Positions 1-9,599 of a stretch of DNA of 64,000 bases are shown in pieces (position 1 is the stretch's first letter; the number at the start of each line of letters is the position of its first letter). Origin of the DNA: Siphonobacter sp. SORGH_AS_0500 (lineage in GTDB: Bacteria > Bacteroidota > Bacteroidia > Cytophagales > Spirosomataceae). The position numbers were made by a program, and so were the translations under genes. Location: contig NZ_NHPP01000007.1 of the NCBI RefSeq assembly GCF_002838835.1, forward strand, positions 248,001 through 312,000, given 5' to 3'. A model generated the notes under the pieces. That model was not told where the DNA came from, did not search any database, and saw only the letters and a list, made by a program, of their open reading frames with translations.

Positions 1-888
1 GCATCCCCACCTACCAACGATCTCTATGCCCGCATTACCGGTAAAATCATGGCGGATTTAGAGCAAGGCCAGCTCACCTGGCGTAAGCCCTGGAACGCCG
101 AGCACCTGAATGGTCACATCAGGCGGCCTTTGCGTTGGAATCAGGAGCCTTACACGGGTATCAACACACTGCTGCTTTGGAGCACTGCCGCTGAAAAAGG
201 ATATGTATCTCCCTACTGGATGACGTTCAAGCAGGCGTTGGAATTAAAAGCCAATGTTCGAAAAGGCGAGAAGGGATCACTCGTGGTCTATGCCAACACA
301 ATCACGCGGGAGGAAGAAGACGCCTCGGGAGACATTACGACGCGATCCATTCCGTTCTTAAAATCCTATACGGTTTTTAATGCCCAGCAAATTGAAGGGC
401 TGGACGAACGATTCTATACCGTTCAACCGCCAAAAGAAACATCATCAGTAGCTCGCAATGAAACCTTAGACCGCTTCTTTGCCGAGACCAAAGCGGATGT
501 CTATACGGGTACGCAGGCTTCGTACTCGATCACGACGGATCGGGTGCAAATGCCGCCCCTCGAAAGCTTTGAAAGCACCGAAAGCTACTACGCCGTACTG
601 GCCCATGAAATTACCCACTGGACTCGTCACCCCAGCCGCCTGAACCGTGATTTAGGTCGTAAGAGCTTTGGTGACGCGGGCTACGCCAAAGAGGAACTGG
701 TCGCTGAACTCGGAGCTTGCTTCTTGGCGGCTGATCTGGGCTTCGAACCCATGCCGGAAAGCCAGCATGCAGCTTACATTCAATCTTGGCTGGACGTGCT
801 CAAACAGGATAAACGCTTTATCATTCAGGCGGCTTCTCACGCTCAGAAAGCGGCTGAGTACCTACACGCCCTACAACCGTCAGCCTAG
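1..888 (+). CDS. ArdC-type antirestriction protein, 5' end missing
   Basis: The frame is open from base 1, and the 16 residues before the first ATG (base 49) read like the normal ArdC N-terminus (NDLYARITGKI), so the gene begins outside the window. The visible part has the ArdC N-terminal ssDNA-binding region (YTGIN, the WMTFKQA-type segment, a basic VRKGEKGS stretch) and a C-terminal zincin-like domain with HEITH in AHEITHWT at bases ~604-627, then an EELVAELGA helix that would give the third metal ligand. ArdC proteins are carried by conjugative elements and protect incoming DNA from host restriction. The location beside a MobF relaxase and coupling-protein module fits that role. The family call is firm; substrate and activity are not tested. 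Confidence 0.85.
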   Translation, partial: ASPPTNDLYARITGKIMADLEQGQLTWRKPWNAEHLNGHIRRPLRWNQEPYTGINTLLLWSTAAEKGYVSPYWMTFKQALELKANVRKGEKGSLVVYANTITREEEDASGDITTRSIPFLKSYTVFNAQQIEGLDERFYTVQPPKETSSVARNETLDRFFAETKADVYTGTQASYSITTDRVQMPPLESFESTESYYAVLAHEITHWTRHPSRLNRDLGRKSFGDAGYAKEELVAELGACFLAADLGFEPMPESQHAAYIQSWLDVLKQDKRFIIQAASHAQKAAEYLHALQPSA

Positions 889-924
889 TTCAAACTCCTC
901 TGTACCTTTGAATAGAGGAGTATA

Positions 925-1713
925 TCAAATACGATCTGAAAAATTAACGGGGATCTTGAAGCCAGCGGCTTTTAGCTCACGTACCAGTTTTGCTTTCCAC
1001 TTGCCGGCTTTATCATAGGTCTGATAAACCACGCCAGTAAAATCACTGGGTTGTTCAATAGTTTCTTCGGGGTGTAGTACGAAGACATTTTTACGGCCTA
1101 ATTTGGCTAAAAAATAGCCCAGCTCTAATACAACGTTCTGTCGTGCTCTTGGCTTTGTCGGTGCATCTTTGTTGCTACGGCCTTTTACACGCAGACGCCC
1201 TTCATCATCCGCTGAACAAACAATCACAGCATATTCACAGCGATCAGCCTCTTTAATGAATTTTTCGATCACTGTCTGACCACCATCATCTTCCCGCTCC
1301 AATATAACCGTTGGCAATCCCAATCCTCTCAAGGCACTCTGAACATTGTCGCGCATGGATAAGTCCCTACCATGAACGATAAATATTGATTTATTTTCCT
1401 TATCAATCAATCGCAGAAGATTGATAAGACCTGTTCGCAATTCTTTTACTGCTTGATCCGAAATCCATGAACCCTGACGGCTGTTGGAGTCAGGTAATTT
1501 AGATTTTAGTTCAGCAAGTTTCTTTCCATACGACGCCCCATTGGTTAGATTAGGATGTTTTGTTAACCATCCAGAAAGGCCCGAAAGTAAAGTACTTAAT
1601 TGTTTCGCCGGGGGCGTCTGCTTAGAGATGGTCTGAAAGCCATTTGATAATCCTATATCTAGGGTATTGGCTTTCTCGATTAATTGACGAAGCTTTGTCT
1701 TGTCTAAATGCAT
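925..1713 (-). CDS. TIR-domain protein of the CAP12/Pycsar effector type
   Basis: 262 residues. Residues ~109-235 form the TIR-like domain known from CAP12/Pycsar effectors (PF10137 type): SIFIVHGRD first strand, the VILERED-GGQTVIEKF segment, YAVIVCSADDEG, and RARQNVVLELGYF, where E197 is the expected catalytic glutamate of an NAD-degrading TIR. Residues 1-105 are a helical region I do not recognise; in other effectors this position holds a ligand sensor. No cyclase gene adjoins it, so it may be a stand-alone defence NADase or take its signal from elsewhere. It is convergent with ardC (37 bp between the stop codons), which suggests a defence cargo slot. NADase activity is inferred from the family. 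Confidence 0.75.
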   Translation of the reverse strand: MHLDKTKLRQLIEKANTLDIGLSNGFQTISKQTPPAKQLSTLLSGLSGWLTKHPNLTNGASYGKKLAELKSKLPDSNSRQGSWISDQAVKELRTGLINLLRLIDKENKSIFIVHGRDLSMRDNVQSALRGLGLPTVILEREDDGGQTVIEKFIKEADRCEYAVIVCSADDEGRLRVKGRSNKDAPTKPRARQNVVLELGYFLAKLGRKNVFVLHPEETIEQPSDFTGVVYQTYDKAGKWKAKLVRELKAAGFKIPVNFSDRI

Positions 1714-2326
1714 TAGAGGTAAATGAATTATTATATATAATCTAAAATAATAACTATTTCTTCTTTTCCCTAGGACTGACTAAAAATACACTGTTTCGCC
1801 GTAGCCTGTGGTAAAAGTGAAGCCAACAAACCAATCCTTTTTCTCTGTAGCAGCCATTTTTTCTATCGCGTAAATAACCGCCATTACTCTTAGGTATGAG
1901 ATAAGAATAAATCAACCATTGCTGAGTTACTTGAGTAACCGTGATCATTACAGTACGAACAAAAATTGAGCATTGGTATTTTTTTAGTTTTGTCTTTAGA
2001 AAAGCAGTGCTTAGGGGAGATAAATTATAGTTAATTAAAACTATAAATATATTATTCATGTAGTCTCTTACTGTCTAAAAATCCATTCATTTATTACTTT
2101 ATATTTGGTCTATTATTACAAGAAGTAATGTGAAAAATATAGAGCACAAAACATTTTAACGCTTAGTATTGCCTTAACAGCAAATACCCATTTATAGGCA
2201 TTTCATTATTCAGTTATATTTAGTCCATTTGTCCATATATCCAATCAGTGGTTAAGTTTTCATAGCAAACTTATTTTTAACTATAAATGAGCTTGCTATA
2301 CACCCATTAATTAACCTAATTCCTGT
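1714..2326. other. AT-rich intergenic region without a convincing gene
   Basis: 613 bases between the TIR gene and the beta-helix gene. A 101-codon minus-strand frame (1754-2059) has no recognisable domain and an odd composition and is not accepted. A shorter minus-strand frame near 1790-1890, ending in GYGETVYF, could be the tail of a lost gene but has no homology I can name. The part nearest 2327 should hold the promoter of the secreted-protein run, but I see no clear promoter box. Confidence 0.5.
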
Positions 2327-3382
2327 ATGAAACACATTCTACTTCTGGTAGCGGTCCTCGCGTGGACTTGCACGAGCACCCATGCAAAAATTTGGCGAGT
2401 TAATAATAATAATGGAGTAGCCGCTGATTTTACCACTTTGCAGGCTGCTCATAATGGTGCAGCGTCCGGTGACACGTTACACCTGGAAGGATCACCCACT
2501 AGTTATGGCTCGCTAACCTCAGTTAAAAAGCTGGTTATCTTAGGACCTGGTTACTTTTTGGATTTAAACGTCGGACTCCAGGTTTTAAGTTTGACGGCAA
2601 AGACTTCGTACATGATTTTTAATGCAGGAGCCGATGGTTCAGTAGTTATGGGTTTAGATTTCGATAATAATAGTCTTAATATTTATTGTGATAATGTCAC
2701 TATAAAGCGTAATAAGTTCTCAAGAATTAGTTCTAACGTATTAGATCAATATACAGGGGCAATTCATTTGAATTACAAGCAGAACAATATTTCTAATCCC
2801 GTAACGAACATTCTAATTACTCAAAATTACGGTTTTATAATTAACATCAACTATCCTTCTAATAGCATCATTGTTACCAATAATTACATAGGATGTGATG
2901 CAGCTTCTGGCGATGCCACGACAGTGTCAGCTTTAAACATGCATGCAAATGCCGTTGTTATTCTGCAAAATAACATATTCCGACGGGGAAAAGTGACGGC
3001 TCACAATAGCACCATCACCAACAACATTCTTTACGCAGGGACTTTTGAAGGAACGGGCAATCTTATTTCCAATAATATTGCGTCAGGCACGCAGTTTGGC
3101 TCGCAAAATGGCAATAAAGCGAACGTTAACATGAGCACTGTTTTCGAAGCCGCTACGAATAGCGACGCCTACTGGAAATTAAAAAACGGCTCTCCCGCTC
3201 TTGCTGCGGGTTACGGAAGTACTGCTCAAAACCCGATTGATTGCGGCATCTTTAGCGGACCAGCTCCCTATGTGCTTTCTGGAATTCCACCCATACCTGC
3301 GATTTATTTCTTCACGAATCAACCCGTCGGCAGTAATGGTGATCCAATAGATGTAACCATCAAAGTACGATCCAACAACTAG
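2327..3382 (+). CDS. Secreted right-handed beta-helix protein
   Basis: 351 residues with a classical signal peptide (MKHILLLVAVLAWTCTSTHA, cleavage after about residue 20). After it comes IWRVNNNNGVAADFTTLQAAHNGAASGD-type sequence, typical of the N-cap of right-handed parallel beta-helix (pectate-lyase-like) proteins. Asn-rich rungs follow (NNSLNIYCDNVTIKRNKF, ILITQNYG, IIVTNNYIG, VVILQNNIF). The C-terminus resembles the GSPALAAG-type closing segment of these folds. No T9SS C-terminal sorting domain and no catalytic residues are evident, so the substrate is unknown. It is the first of five same-strand genes encoding large exported proteins, 47 bp before the CARDB gene, and is probably co-transcribed with them. 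Confidence 0.7.
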   Translation: MKHILLLVAVLAWTCTSTHAKIWRVNNNNGVAADFTTLQAAHNGAASGDTLHLEGSPTSYGSLTSVKKLVILGPGYFLDLNVGLQVLSLTAKTSYMIFNAGADGSVVMGLDFDNNSLNIYCDNVTIKRNKFSRISSNVLDQYTGAIHLNYKQNNISNPVTNILITQNYGFIININYPSNSIIVTNNYIGCDAASGDATTVSALNMHANAVVILQNNIFRRGKVTAHNSTITNNILYAGTFEGTGNLISNNIASGTQFGSQNGNKANVNMSTVFEAATNSDAYWKLKNGSPALAAGYGSTAQNPIDCGIFSGPAPYVLSGIPPIPAIYFFTNQPVGSNGDPIDVTIKVRSNN

Positions 3383-3429
3383 ACTCCAAGCGTATTCTTT
3401 CTCTGTCAATCTACTAGAATGCTGCTGGT

Positions 3430-6400
3430 ATGAGACTACTATATACCTATGGGATTAGGTTGTTAGCATTGCTATGCTGTTGGTTACCCTTTCAGCTAAA
3501 TGCTCAACAGATCTCTCAACTTGAGTATTTCGTTGATAAAGACCCCGGATTTGGCAAAGCAATTCCCGTTTCCATCACGCCAGGCCAAGATATTACGGCC
3601 AACTTCTCGGTGGACGTTAAAAATTTGTCGGCGGGCTTTCATACGTTATATGTGCGGTCAAAAGTAAAACCTTACCAGGTAAGCGAGGGAGATGTGAATG
3701 TGACCAAGGGCAGCTGGTCGTTGACTCAAACACGTATATTTTACAAGGAAACGTTTGACAAACCAGCTCTCACATCCGCTAAAATCATCCAGGGCGAATA
3801 TTTTATTGATGTAGATCCGGGCTTTGGAAAAGGCAAGAATGTATCCATTACCTCAGTGGCAGACTCTAGCCGAACGTCTTTGACGTTTGATCTCACAACC
3901 TTATCCGGTGGCTTTCATCGCTTATATGTTCGTTTTAAAGACAATAAAGGGCATTGGAGTCTTACGCAAACGCGAACCTTTTATAAAGAAAATGTATCTC
4001 TCGAATCCTCTACTTTAGTTCCGCTTGTTGCAGGTGAGTATTTCGTTGATCAGGATCCGGGATTTGGTCAGGGGAAATCCATTTCCTTTACGCGTGGTAT
4101 AGATCTTAACAATGTTTCGCTAATCTGTGACCTCAGTGGCCTATCGCCGGGATTTCATCGACTTTATACACGCTTTAAAAATGCCACGGGGCATTGGGGA
4201 CAGACGGCTAATCGTACGTTTTACAAAGATGTCAGCCTTGCCCCCACAAGCACATTGCCTAAAATCCTTCAGGGCGAATATTTTGTTGATGTAGACCCAG
4301 GCTTTGGTAAGGCAAAAGCTATTTCCCTACCTGGCAGTACCACGTCCACCAGTGCAGACTTTGCGGTGGATGTTTCAGGCTTATCCAATGGTGTCCATCA
4401 ACTCTATACCCGCATCAAAAACGAAAATGGAAGCTGGAGCCAAACGAATGTCCGATCTTTTTACAAGCAGGATTTTTCTCAGACGCAGCCACCTTCTGAA
4501 ATTACACAGGTCGAATATTTTCTGGATCAAGACCCTGGCTTTGGAAAAGGAAAACAGCTCTCCTTTACCCCTGCGATAACTATCGATACTTTGGTCTTTG
4601 AAATTGATGCTCAAAATCTAGCTTTAGGAGATCACATGCTTTACGTGAGAGCTAGAAACAAGCAAGGTCAGTGGAGTATTACTAATCGGAGCACGTTTCG
4701 CGTAGAGCCACCAACAGGGGTCTTTGTTACCATGGGAGTACTCGAAACGGTGCTCTGCATAGGCAAGCAGGTTTCCATTCCTTTTACTGTCAATAGTCCG
4801 TTTTCGGAAGGTAATGTATTTACGGCTCAGCTGTCAGATGCGAAAGGCGACTTTTCATCACCTCAAAATTTAGGTACCTTTCGGAGCACTTCGTCTGGAA
4901 CCATTGTTGGAACCATTCCTTATTCTACGCCACCGGGCAGCAATTACCGCATTCGAATTGCCTCCAGTAATCCCGTTCGGATGAGTACTGCGAACAGCAT
5001 CCCTTTAAGTATTAGCCGCGTGCCTTCCGTATTTAGTGTAATAGGTGATACGGTTTCCTGCATAGGCGTTAAAACCTACGCTTTGAAAAACGCAGATGCT
5101 ACTGCGGGGCTGTATAGGTGGTCTCTTTCTGGCGGAGGCAGCTTGCAGTCTAATGGCACTACATCCACGATTCAGTGGGCCGCTCCTGGCCTGCATACGA
5201 TCCAGGTTAACTACACCGGCGTCTGTGCAGGAAGTGACTCCATGAAAACACTCGCTGTAAATGTGTTCAATGAATCTCTGACGGGTAGTTTTCAAAACCT
5301 GCTTCCACAGGATAATGAAACGAATTTATCCATGCCTGTAGCTTTTACCTGGTCTCCTATAGCTAAGGCTACACTTTATGATCTGTATATCTGGCCTAAA
5401 AATTCCTCCAAACCAACGGTTCCTACGATTGCCAATATCAGCACAATTAATCATGTTGTTTCTGATACGAATCTGATCCGCAATAACCAAACCTATCAAT
5501 GGCAGGTGGTTGCTAAACGTGATTGTAAAGAGTTAGCAGGACCCATTCGTTCCTTTCAAACCAGTCAATTGCCCGATTTGGTCGTGGAGTCAATGTCGGT
5601 TCCATCTACAGCGGTTTCGGAAACAGAATTGACGGTGAACTGGACGATCAAAAACCAGGGAAAAGGGGGAACTAGTAGTTCTTGGTTTGATGAGGTCTAT
5701 TTGTGTGATCAGCCTGATCTGGATAAAAGCACGCAAAAGTTTTTAATGGGCAGAGTTGCTAATTTAACCGCTCTATCGGCGGGGCAATCATACCGGGCGG
5801 TTAATCTAAGCTTTAAAATTCCGCAGGCCGTACAAGGAGATTACTACATCATTGTTACTGCTAATGCTACCCGTTCCATTCGAGAAAGTAGCCTGACGAA
5901 TAATCAAAAAATCAGCTCCACGTTAAAGATTTCTTTAGCTCCTCCACCAGACTTGCAAGTGACGGCCGTAACGGTTTCGCCGTTGAATGCTTTTTCTGGT
6001 GGTGAAGTCACACTGGTATACACGGTTTCTAATAAAGGGACAGGACCTACGACCGCAACCAGCTGGACTGATCAAGTGTTTATCAGCAAAGAACAAACGG
6101 TTAATGTCACTAGAGATAAAATTCTGTATACGTATAGCAGGCAGGGTTCGCTAAATAAAGAAGGGTCCTATCAGGTAACCCAAAGGTTAAAACTACCGCT
6201 GGATCTTTCAGGCCTGTATTACGTTCATGTGGTGACGGATCGCTACAATGGGGTTTTTGAATACAACCGGGAAGACAATAATAGTCTAAGTAGTCTTGCC
6301 ATGACAATTATCCAAAGACCGAACCCAAATTTGGTCGTTAGCAACGTTGGTAGCTCAGTTACGCAAGCGTCAGCAGGTCAAACGGTTACAGTCAACTGGA

Positions 6401-9400
6401 CAACGGCTAATGACGGGGCACTAACGGCTATTCCAAGCTGGGTGGAAGGAGTTTATCTTTCATCGGAGCAAACATTCAATGCTACCTCCGCACGTTTGAT
6501 TTCTCAGTTGACTCGACGAGATAGCCTATTTTCACTCAGCAGCGTTCAAACGCAGCAAAATGTCCAGATTCCACTCACCCTTAAAGAAGGTGACTATTAC
6601 CTCTTCGTTGTAGCCGACCTGTACAAACAAGTCTATGAAAATACGGATGAGTCCGATAATATTGCCCTCGCAGTAAACAAAATAAAGGTTTTGAATCCGG
6701 ACTTGAAACCACAAAGCCTATCCAGCCCCTCTGCCGCCGCTTCAGAAACAACCATAGCATTGCAATGGAAAGTAAAAAACGAAAGTGACGCAACTCTTTA
6801 TACCGGGCAATGGATAGATCGAATTTACTTGTCCAAAGATCAAATCTTTGATCCAGCATCCGATGTGCTGCTAGTTGAAAGTCCCTCTAACCAATTGCTT
6901 GACCCAAGCGGAGAATATACCAAAAACGCTTCTGCCGTTTTACCTCCGTACCTTTCTGGAACGTATTACCTGATCTTGGTAAGTGACGCTACCAACACCA
7001 TTTTTGAACGCGTTGAAACGAATAACCTTGTCACGGCTCCTCTTACCATTACCCTTTCTTCTTGGGCTGATCTGGAAGTCACGACGCTCGTAACACCTTC
7101 CGTAGATACGCTGGGGACACCAATAACTATTCGGTATACGGTTAGGAACAGTGGAGCTGGAGCCCTGCTTAATAAAAGCTGGACAGATGCGATCTACTTG
7201 TCGCCTACGCCCGTTCTCAATGAATCCACTCGGGTTCTACTCGGCACTACTCATCAAAGCCGTAGTCTCACGAGTGGACAATCATATGTCCAGCAAACCG
7301 GCTTCCCCAGTCCCAGTAACCTCCCGGCTGGTTCCTACTACATTGCCGTTCGATCGGATATTGATCAGGTTATTTTTGAAAATGGATCTAAAGCGAATAA
7401 CGAAAAGCTGGCGAGTACCCCCACGAAACTCGTAACCTTACCTGCTACGGACTTGGCTGTATCCACAGCATCTATTCTTAATTCTATTGTTATCGCAGGT
7501 CAGACGGTGAATGTACAATGGTCGGTTAAAAATAATAGTGCAAGTCCGACCGCAGTTCCAACGTGGTCAGACGCCGTTTACCTGAGTACGAATGCTACGT
7601 GGGATGCTTCGGATGCGTTGTTGGGAAGTATTGCAGTTATTTCTCCTTTAAACTCAGGAAGTTCCTATACCAGCAACCTAACGGTTACGCTACCACAGGA
7701 TATCAGCGGAAACGTGTTCTTCATCGTTGTCACGGATCGTCAGCAACAGTTAGCAGACCCGAACCGATCTAATAACAGTCAAACCATGCGTTTAGCGAAC
7801 GGGAATACAAGCATTCCCGTTGTGACACCTCCGCCCGTAGACTTGGTTCCTACGCTGCTAGCACCGCCTGCTAATGCTATCGCTGCTCAACCCCTAACGA
7901 TTCGCTATAAGGTAAGAAATAACGGTTTAGGCTCGACGCCAGCCCAGACGTGGATTGATCAATTCTATCTGTCTACCGATACGCAGTTAGGAACGAATGA
8001 TCTATTGTTGGGGTCTCGCTCACACTCAGCAACATTAGCAGCAGGAACAGAATACACCGATACACTACAGTTCATTATCCCTGCGAATGTGAATGGGAAT
8101 TACTACCTGCTTTTTAAAACAGATGCAACGAATGCTGTCTTTGAACGAGGCAATGAAAATAACAATGTGGTTCATGCAAATCTGTTTGTTACCCAGCAGC
8201 AACCCTCCGATCTCATCGTTAAGGATGTAACACTCCCCAGTGGACAGTCTTTTGCAGGAGAAAAAATCGCTATTCGATGGACGCTCAACAACATTGGAAC
8301 GAATGCTTCCAAGGGAATCCTTCGTGAAGCAGTATATATCTCACAAGATGGGATTTGGGATGCAACAGATGTATTATTAGGTACCTTAGAAAGTGTAATT
8401 AACCTTTCGGCTCAAGCGAGTATTGTTCATACGCTGGAAAAACCATTAGCAAACCTACCCACGGGACAGTATTACGCCATTGTCAAAACGGACATTCTCA
8501 ATACTATTGTTGAGCAAAACGAAACCAACAATCAGGCGGTATCAACGAACACCATCGCCGTCTCTGTCAAAGAATTACGCTTAAATACCTTGACAGCCGC
8601 AACGCTACCAGTGACGGCTCCGCTGTATTATCGGATTGAAATTCCGGCTTCCCTGGCAGGTGAAACCTTAGCTTTGACCTTAAAAGGAGATTCAGCTAAA
8701 GGTGCCATCAACCGGCTTTTTATCCGTCAGGGAAGCATGCCTACCGTCAATCAATATGATTACAGCGGGGCTACACCTTTCCTGGCTAATCAGGAATTAA
8801 TAGTACCGTCTTTGGAGGCTGGAACGTATTACGTGTTAGTGACCGGTGGATATTCGACGGCACAAAATCAACCCGTTTCACTTTTTGCGAGAATCATTCC
8901 ATTTGGAATTAAAACGGTCGATGCTAATCAAGGCGGAAACACGGGTTTAGCAACCCTGAAAATTACAGGCGCCCGGTTTAATTCGCGCACCAGTTTCCGG
9001 CTCAGGAAAAACGGCTCAGAGAACATCACGGCGTATCGCATACAATACATAGATCAGACGCTGGTTTACGTCACATTCAATCTGCTCAACAAGCCCCTTG
9101 GCTTATACGATGTAGAGGCCGTGCAAGCCGGAGGGACTACTGCTGTGTTGCCGAAGAGCTTTACCATTACGCAAGGAACGGGTAATCTCTTTACGTCCAC
9201 CAATACGGGTACTACGGTTGGATCTGGCTTTGTGTGTTCCATTACAAACGTCGGATTTGAAGATCAGTTTGAAACCGAACTTGTAACCCCGGCGAGTGTC
9301 CGTTTTGCAGCAGTAACGTCCTTCATCGTTAGCTATCAGAATAATGGATCGGTGGATATTCCTGTTCCTACAAAATACCTACTCTCCTTGAATGAGAATA

Positions 9401-9579
9401 ACCCGGTTGCCTTTTCGGTCGATCAGTTAAAAGCGAACAACAGCGAGCTGGTACTCGAGTTCAAGGAAGAGGGAGGGCCTCCAGGCATTCTTCGACCGGG
9501 AGCCAAAGGCTTTTTCAAGGTTTATACGGTTTCGAATAATCGTACTATTCCGTCCATTGATATTGTAATCACTGATTAA
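3430..9579 (+). CDS. Giant secreted CARDB-repeat surface protein
   Basis: 2049 residues, signal peptide ending FQLNAQ (~residue 25). Residues ~30-430 are five tandem copies of an ~85-residue unit with the signature EYF-[VIL]-D-x-DPGFG ... LYVR-K ... G-WS-T-x-R-F-YK. After a linker with Ig-like segments come about eight CARDB adhesion-type domains (starts such as PDLVVESMSV, PDLQVTAVTV, SDLIVKDVTL). Next is a pre-peptidase-like domain (PLYYRIEIPASLAG ... GTYYVLVTGGYS) and an IPT/TIG-like domain near residue 1840. It ends without a T9SS sorting signal. In relatives I recall, the same C-terminal region runs on into a module found here in the separate gene at 15002-16602. Probably extracellular or adhesive. 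Start chosen at the ATG giving a complete signal peptide. Confidence 0.8.
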   Translation: MRLLYTYGIRLLALLCCWLPFQLNAQQISQLEYFVDKDPGFGKAIPVSITPGQDITANFSVDVKNLSAGFHTLYVRSKVKPYQVSEGDVNVTKGSWSLTQTRIFYKETFDKPALTSAKIIQGEYFIDVDPGFGKGKNVSITSVADSSRTSLTFDLTTLSGGFHRLYVRFKDNKGHWSLTQTRTFYKENVSLESSTLVPLVAGEYFVDQDPGFGQGKSISFTRGIDLNNVSLICDLSGLSPGFHRLYTRFKNATGHWGQTANRTFYKDVSLAPTSTLPKILQGEYFVDVDPGFGKAKAISLPGSTTSTSADFAVDVSGLSNGVHQLYTRIKNENGSWSQTNVRSFYKQDFSQTQPPSEITQVEYFLDQDPGFGKGKQLSFTPAITIDTLVFEIDAQNLALGDHMLYVRARNKQGQWSITNRSTFRVEPPTGVFVTMGVLETVLCIGKQVSIPFTVNSPFSEGNVFTAQLSDAKGDFSSPQNLGTFRSTSSGTIVGTIPYSTPPGSNYRIRIASSNPVRMSTANSIPLSISRVPSVFSVIGDTVSCIGVKTYALKNADATAGLYRWSLSGGGSLQSNGTTSTIQWAAPGLHTIQVNYTGVCAGSDSMKTLAVNVFNESLTGSFQNLLPQDNETNLSMPVAFTWSPIAKATLYDLYIWPKNSSKPTVPTIANISTINHVVSDTNLIRNNQTYQWQVVAKRDCKELAGPIRSFQTSQLPDLVVESMSVPSTAVSETELTVNWTIKNQGKGGTSSSWFDEVYLCDQPDLDKSTQKFLMGRVANLTALSAGQSYRAVNLSFKIPQAVQGDYYIIVTANATRSIRESSLTNNQKISSTLKISLAPPPDLQVTAVTVSPLNAFSGGEVTLVYTVSNKGTGPTTATSWTDQVFISKEQTVNVTRDKILYTYSRQGSLNKEGSYQVTQRLKLPLDLSGLYYVHVVTDRYNGVFEYNREDNNSLSSLAMTIIQRPNPNLVVSNVGSSVTQASAGQTVTVNWTTANDGALTAIPSWVEGVYLSSEQTFNATSARLISQLTRRDSLFSLSSVQTQQNVQIPLTLKEGDYYLFVVADLYKQVYENTDESDNIALAVNKIKVLNPDLKPQSLSSPSAAASETTIALQWKVKNESDATLYTGQWIDRIYLSKDQIFDPASDVLLVESPSNQLLDPSGEYTKNASAVLPPYLSGTYYLILVSDATNTIFERVETNNLVTAPLTITLSSWADLEVTTLVTPSVDTLGTPITIRYTVRNSGAGALLNKSWTDAIYLSPTPVLNESTRVLLGTTHQSRSLTSGQSYVQQTGFPSPSNLPAGSYYIAVRSDIDQVIFENGSKANNEKLASTPTKLVTLPATDLAVSTASILNSIVIAGQTVNVQWSVKNNSASPTAVPTWSDAVYLSTNATWDASDALLGSIAVISPLNSGSSYTSNLTVTLPQDISGNVFFIVVTDRQQQLADPNRSNNSQTMRLANGNTSIPVVTPPPVDLVPTLLAPPANAIAAQPLTIRYKVRNNGLGSTPAQTWIDQFYLSTDTQLGTNDLLLGSRSHSATLAAGTEYTDTLQFIIPANVNGNYYLLFKTDATNAVFERGNENNNVVHANLFVTQQQPSDLIVKDVTLPSGQSFAGEKIAIRWTLNNIGTNASKGILREAVYISQDGIWDATDVLLGTLESVINLSAQASIVHTLEKPLANLPTGQYYAIVKTDILNTIVEQNETNNQAVSTNTIAVSVKELRLNTLTAATLPVTAPLYYRIEIPASLAGETLALTLKGDSAKGAINRLFIRQGSMPTVNQYDYSGATPFLANQELIVPSLEAGTYYVLVTGGYSTAQNQPVSLFARIIPFGIKTVDANQGGNTGLATLKITGARFNSRTSFRLRKNGSENITAYRIQYIDQTLVYVTFNLLNKPLGLYDVEAVQAGGTTAVLPKSFTITQGTGNLFTSTNTGTTVGSGFVCSITNVGFEDQFETELVTPASVRFAAVTSFIVSYQNNGSVDIPVPTKYLLSLNENNPVAFSVDQLKANNSELVLEFKEEGGPPGILRPGAKGFFKVYTVSNNRTIPSIDIVITD

Positions 9580-9599
9580 TCGCTTAATCTCCACCGTCT

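Noticed and set aside
1754..2059. 101-codon minus-strand frame
   Set aside because: No domain, odd composition, AT-rich spacer; not supported as a gene.
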